From an uncultured Lachnospiraceae bacterium (GTDB lineage Bacteria; Bacillota_A; Clostridia; TANB77; CAG-508), in contig CAMUZC010000013.1 in the NCBI GenBank assembly GCA_947165105.1, forward strand, positions 1 through 25,701: a DNA stretch of 25,701 nt, read 5' to 3'. Position 1 is the first letter of the stretch. The number at the start of each line of letters is the position of its first letter. A model generated the notes under the pieces. The model had not been told where the DNA came from, did not search any database, and saw nothing but the letters and a program-made list of their open reading frames with translations. Below are positions 25,098 to 25,701 of the stretch, in pieces. The position numbers and the translations under genes are program-made.

Positions 25098-25177
25098 TTT
25101 GTTGATTAACAATTTTGGTATTAATCATTTTTTTTCAGAATAAATAATAATAATCTAATTATTTAGGAGTGATGAAA

Positions 25178-25701
25178 ATGACTTTGTTAGAAATTATACT
25201 AATTGCAATAGGATTAGCAATGGATGCATTAGCGGTTTCAATATGCAAGGGTCTTTCAATGAGAAGTTTTAATTTAAAAAATGGTTTGATAATAGGTTTC
25301 TACTTTGGATTTTTCCAGGCATTAATGCCACTTGTTGGATATTTACTAGGAACTACATTTAGTGAATTAGTAGTTAGTATTGATCACTGGATTGCATTTA
25401 TTTTGCTTTCAATTATTGGCTTGAAGATGATAAATGATTCTTTAAAAAGTGAGGAGAATGATAAAAATGATAAATTAGACATGAAGACAATGATTGTTTT
25501 AGCAATTGCTACAAGCATTGATGCACTTGCAATTGGAATCACTTTGGCTTTTTTCGAAATTAGCATAGTAAAGGCCATTTCAATAATTGGTTTTATAACA
25601 TTTACAATTTCTTTTATTGGAGTTATAATAGGAAATAAATTCGGAGATAAATTTCAAGGAAAAGCTGAAATTATTGGTGGAGGAATTTTGATTTTAATTG
25701 G
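25178..25701 (+). CDS. mntP: Manganese efflux pump MntP (partial, cut by window end)
   Basis: MntP exports excess Mn(II) across the cell membrane. The visible 174 residues show the family's two-fold repeat: an N-terminal helix with GLAMDALAVSICKGL and a later helix with IATSIDALAIGI, whose Asp residues belong to the transport site. Helices between and after them and the GVIIGNKFGDKF segment also fit. The coding region runs off the window without a stop. ATG 25178 is preferred because AGGAG at 25165-25169 is eight bases upstream; the in-frame ATG at 25172 is too close. It is divergent from the germination operon. I see no yybP-ykoY manganese riboswitch in the short upstream region. Confidence 0.92.
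   Translation, partial: MTLLEIILIAIGLAMDALAVSICKGLSMRSFNLKNGLIIGFYFGFFQALMPLVGYLLGTTFSELVVSIDHWIAFILLSIIGLKMINDSLKSEENDKNDKLDMKTMIVLAIATSIDALAIGITLAFFEISIVKAISIIGFITFTISFIGVIIGNKFGDKFQGKAEIIGGGILILI

Noticed and set aside
25032..25177. Manganese (yybP-ykoY) riboswitch upstream of mntP
   Set aside because: The interval is short and lacks the conserved riboswitch core; no terminator or ribosome-binding-site-masking stem is visible.

Overview
The window is AT-rich chromosomal DNA from a spore-forming, low-GC Firmicute, most likely a member of the Clostridia. The grounds are AT-rich codon use (AGA, TTA and ATA dominate), strong AGGAGG-type ribosome binding sites, canonical TTGACA/TATAAT promoters with 17-bp spacers, the spore protease Gpr, a GerA-type germinant receptor operon and a typical Firmicute tig-clpP-clpX block. 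I cannot name the species.

Layout. (1) 155-3324: a two-gene MacB/LolD-type ABC transporter, closed by a terminator. (2) 3541-5022: rbgA and mrnC, both needed for 50S ribosome maturation, then a tRNA-Glu(CUC) gene. (3) 5148-5384: a lone small Myb/SANT-like protein with foreign-looking codon use. It faces gpr (minus strand, 5429-6361) across a shared terminator. (4) 6573-9871: recN, divergent from gpr, then a secreted protein with an IPQTG sortase-type tail. (5) 10013-14203: lysS, a site-2-protease-like M50 peptidase, tsaD and a metallophosphoesterase. (6) 14342-20721: tig, clpP, clpX, secG and rnr, covering folding, proteolysis, export and RNA decay. (7) 20736-25031, minus strand: a germination receptor operon in the order A-B-C plus a small two-TM gene. 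The A gene is broken by three single-base shifts. (8) 25178 to the end: the start of mntP, a manganese efflux pump, cut by the window edge.

Most of the window is housekeeping. The points most worth a second look are a 43-bp almost perfect inverted repeat just upstream of rnr, the three +1 frameshifts in gerA while gerB and gerC are intact, an uncatalogued 58-codon two-TM gene after gerC that looks like a germinant-receptor D-type subunit, and a 12-bp hairpin lying between the Shine-Dalgarno sequence and the AUG of clpX. There are also sporulation-type (sigma-G-like) promoters at gpr and possibly gerA. I see no CRISPR array, rRNA, complete insertion sequence or prophage. No gene-free stretch exceeds 300 bases; the longest, 18246-18471, holds the secG terminator and the large inverted repeat.
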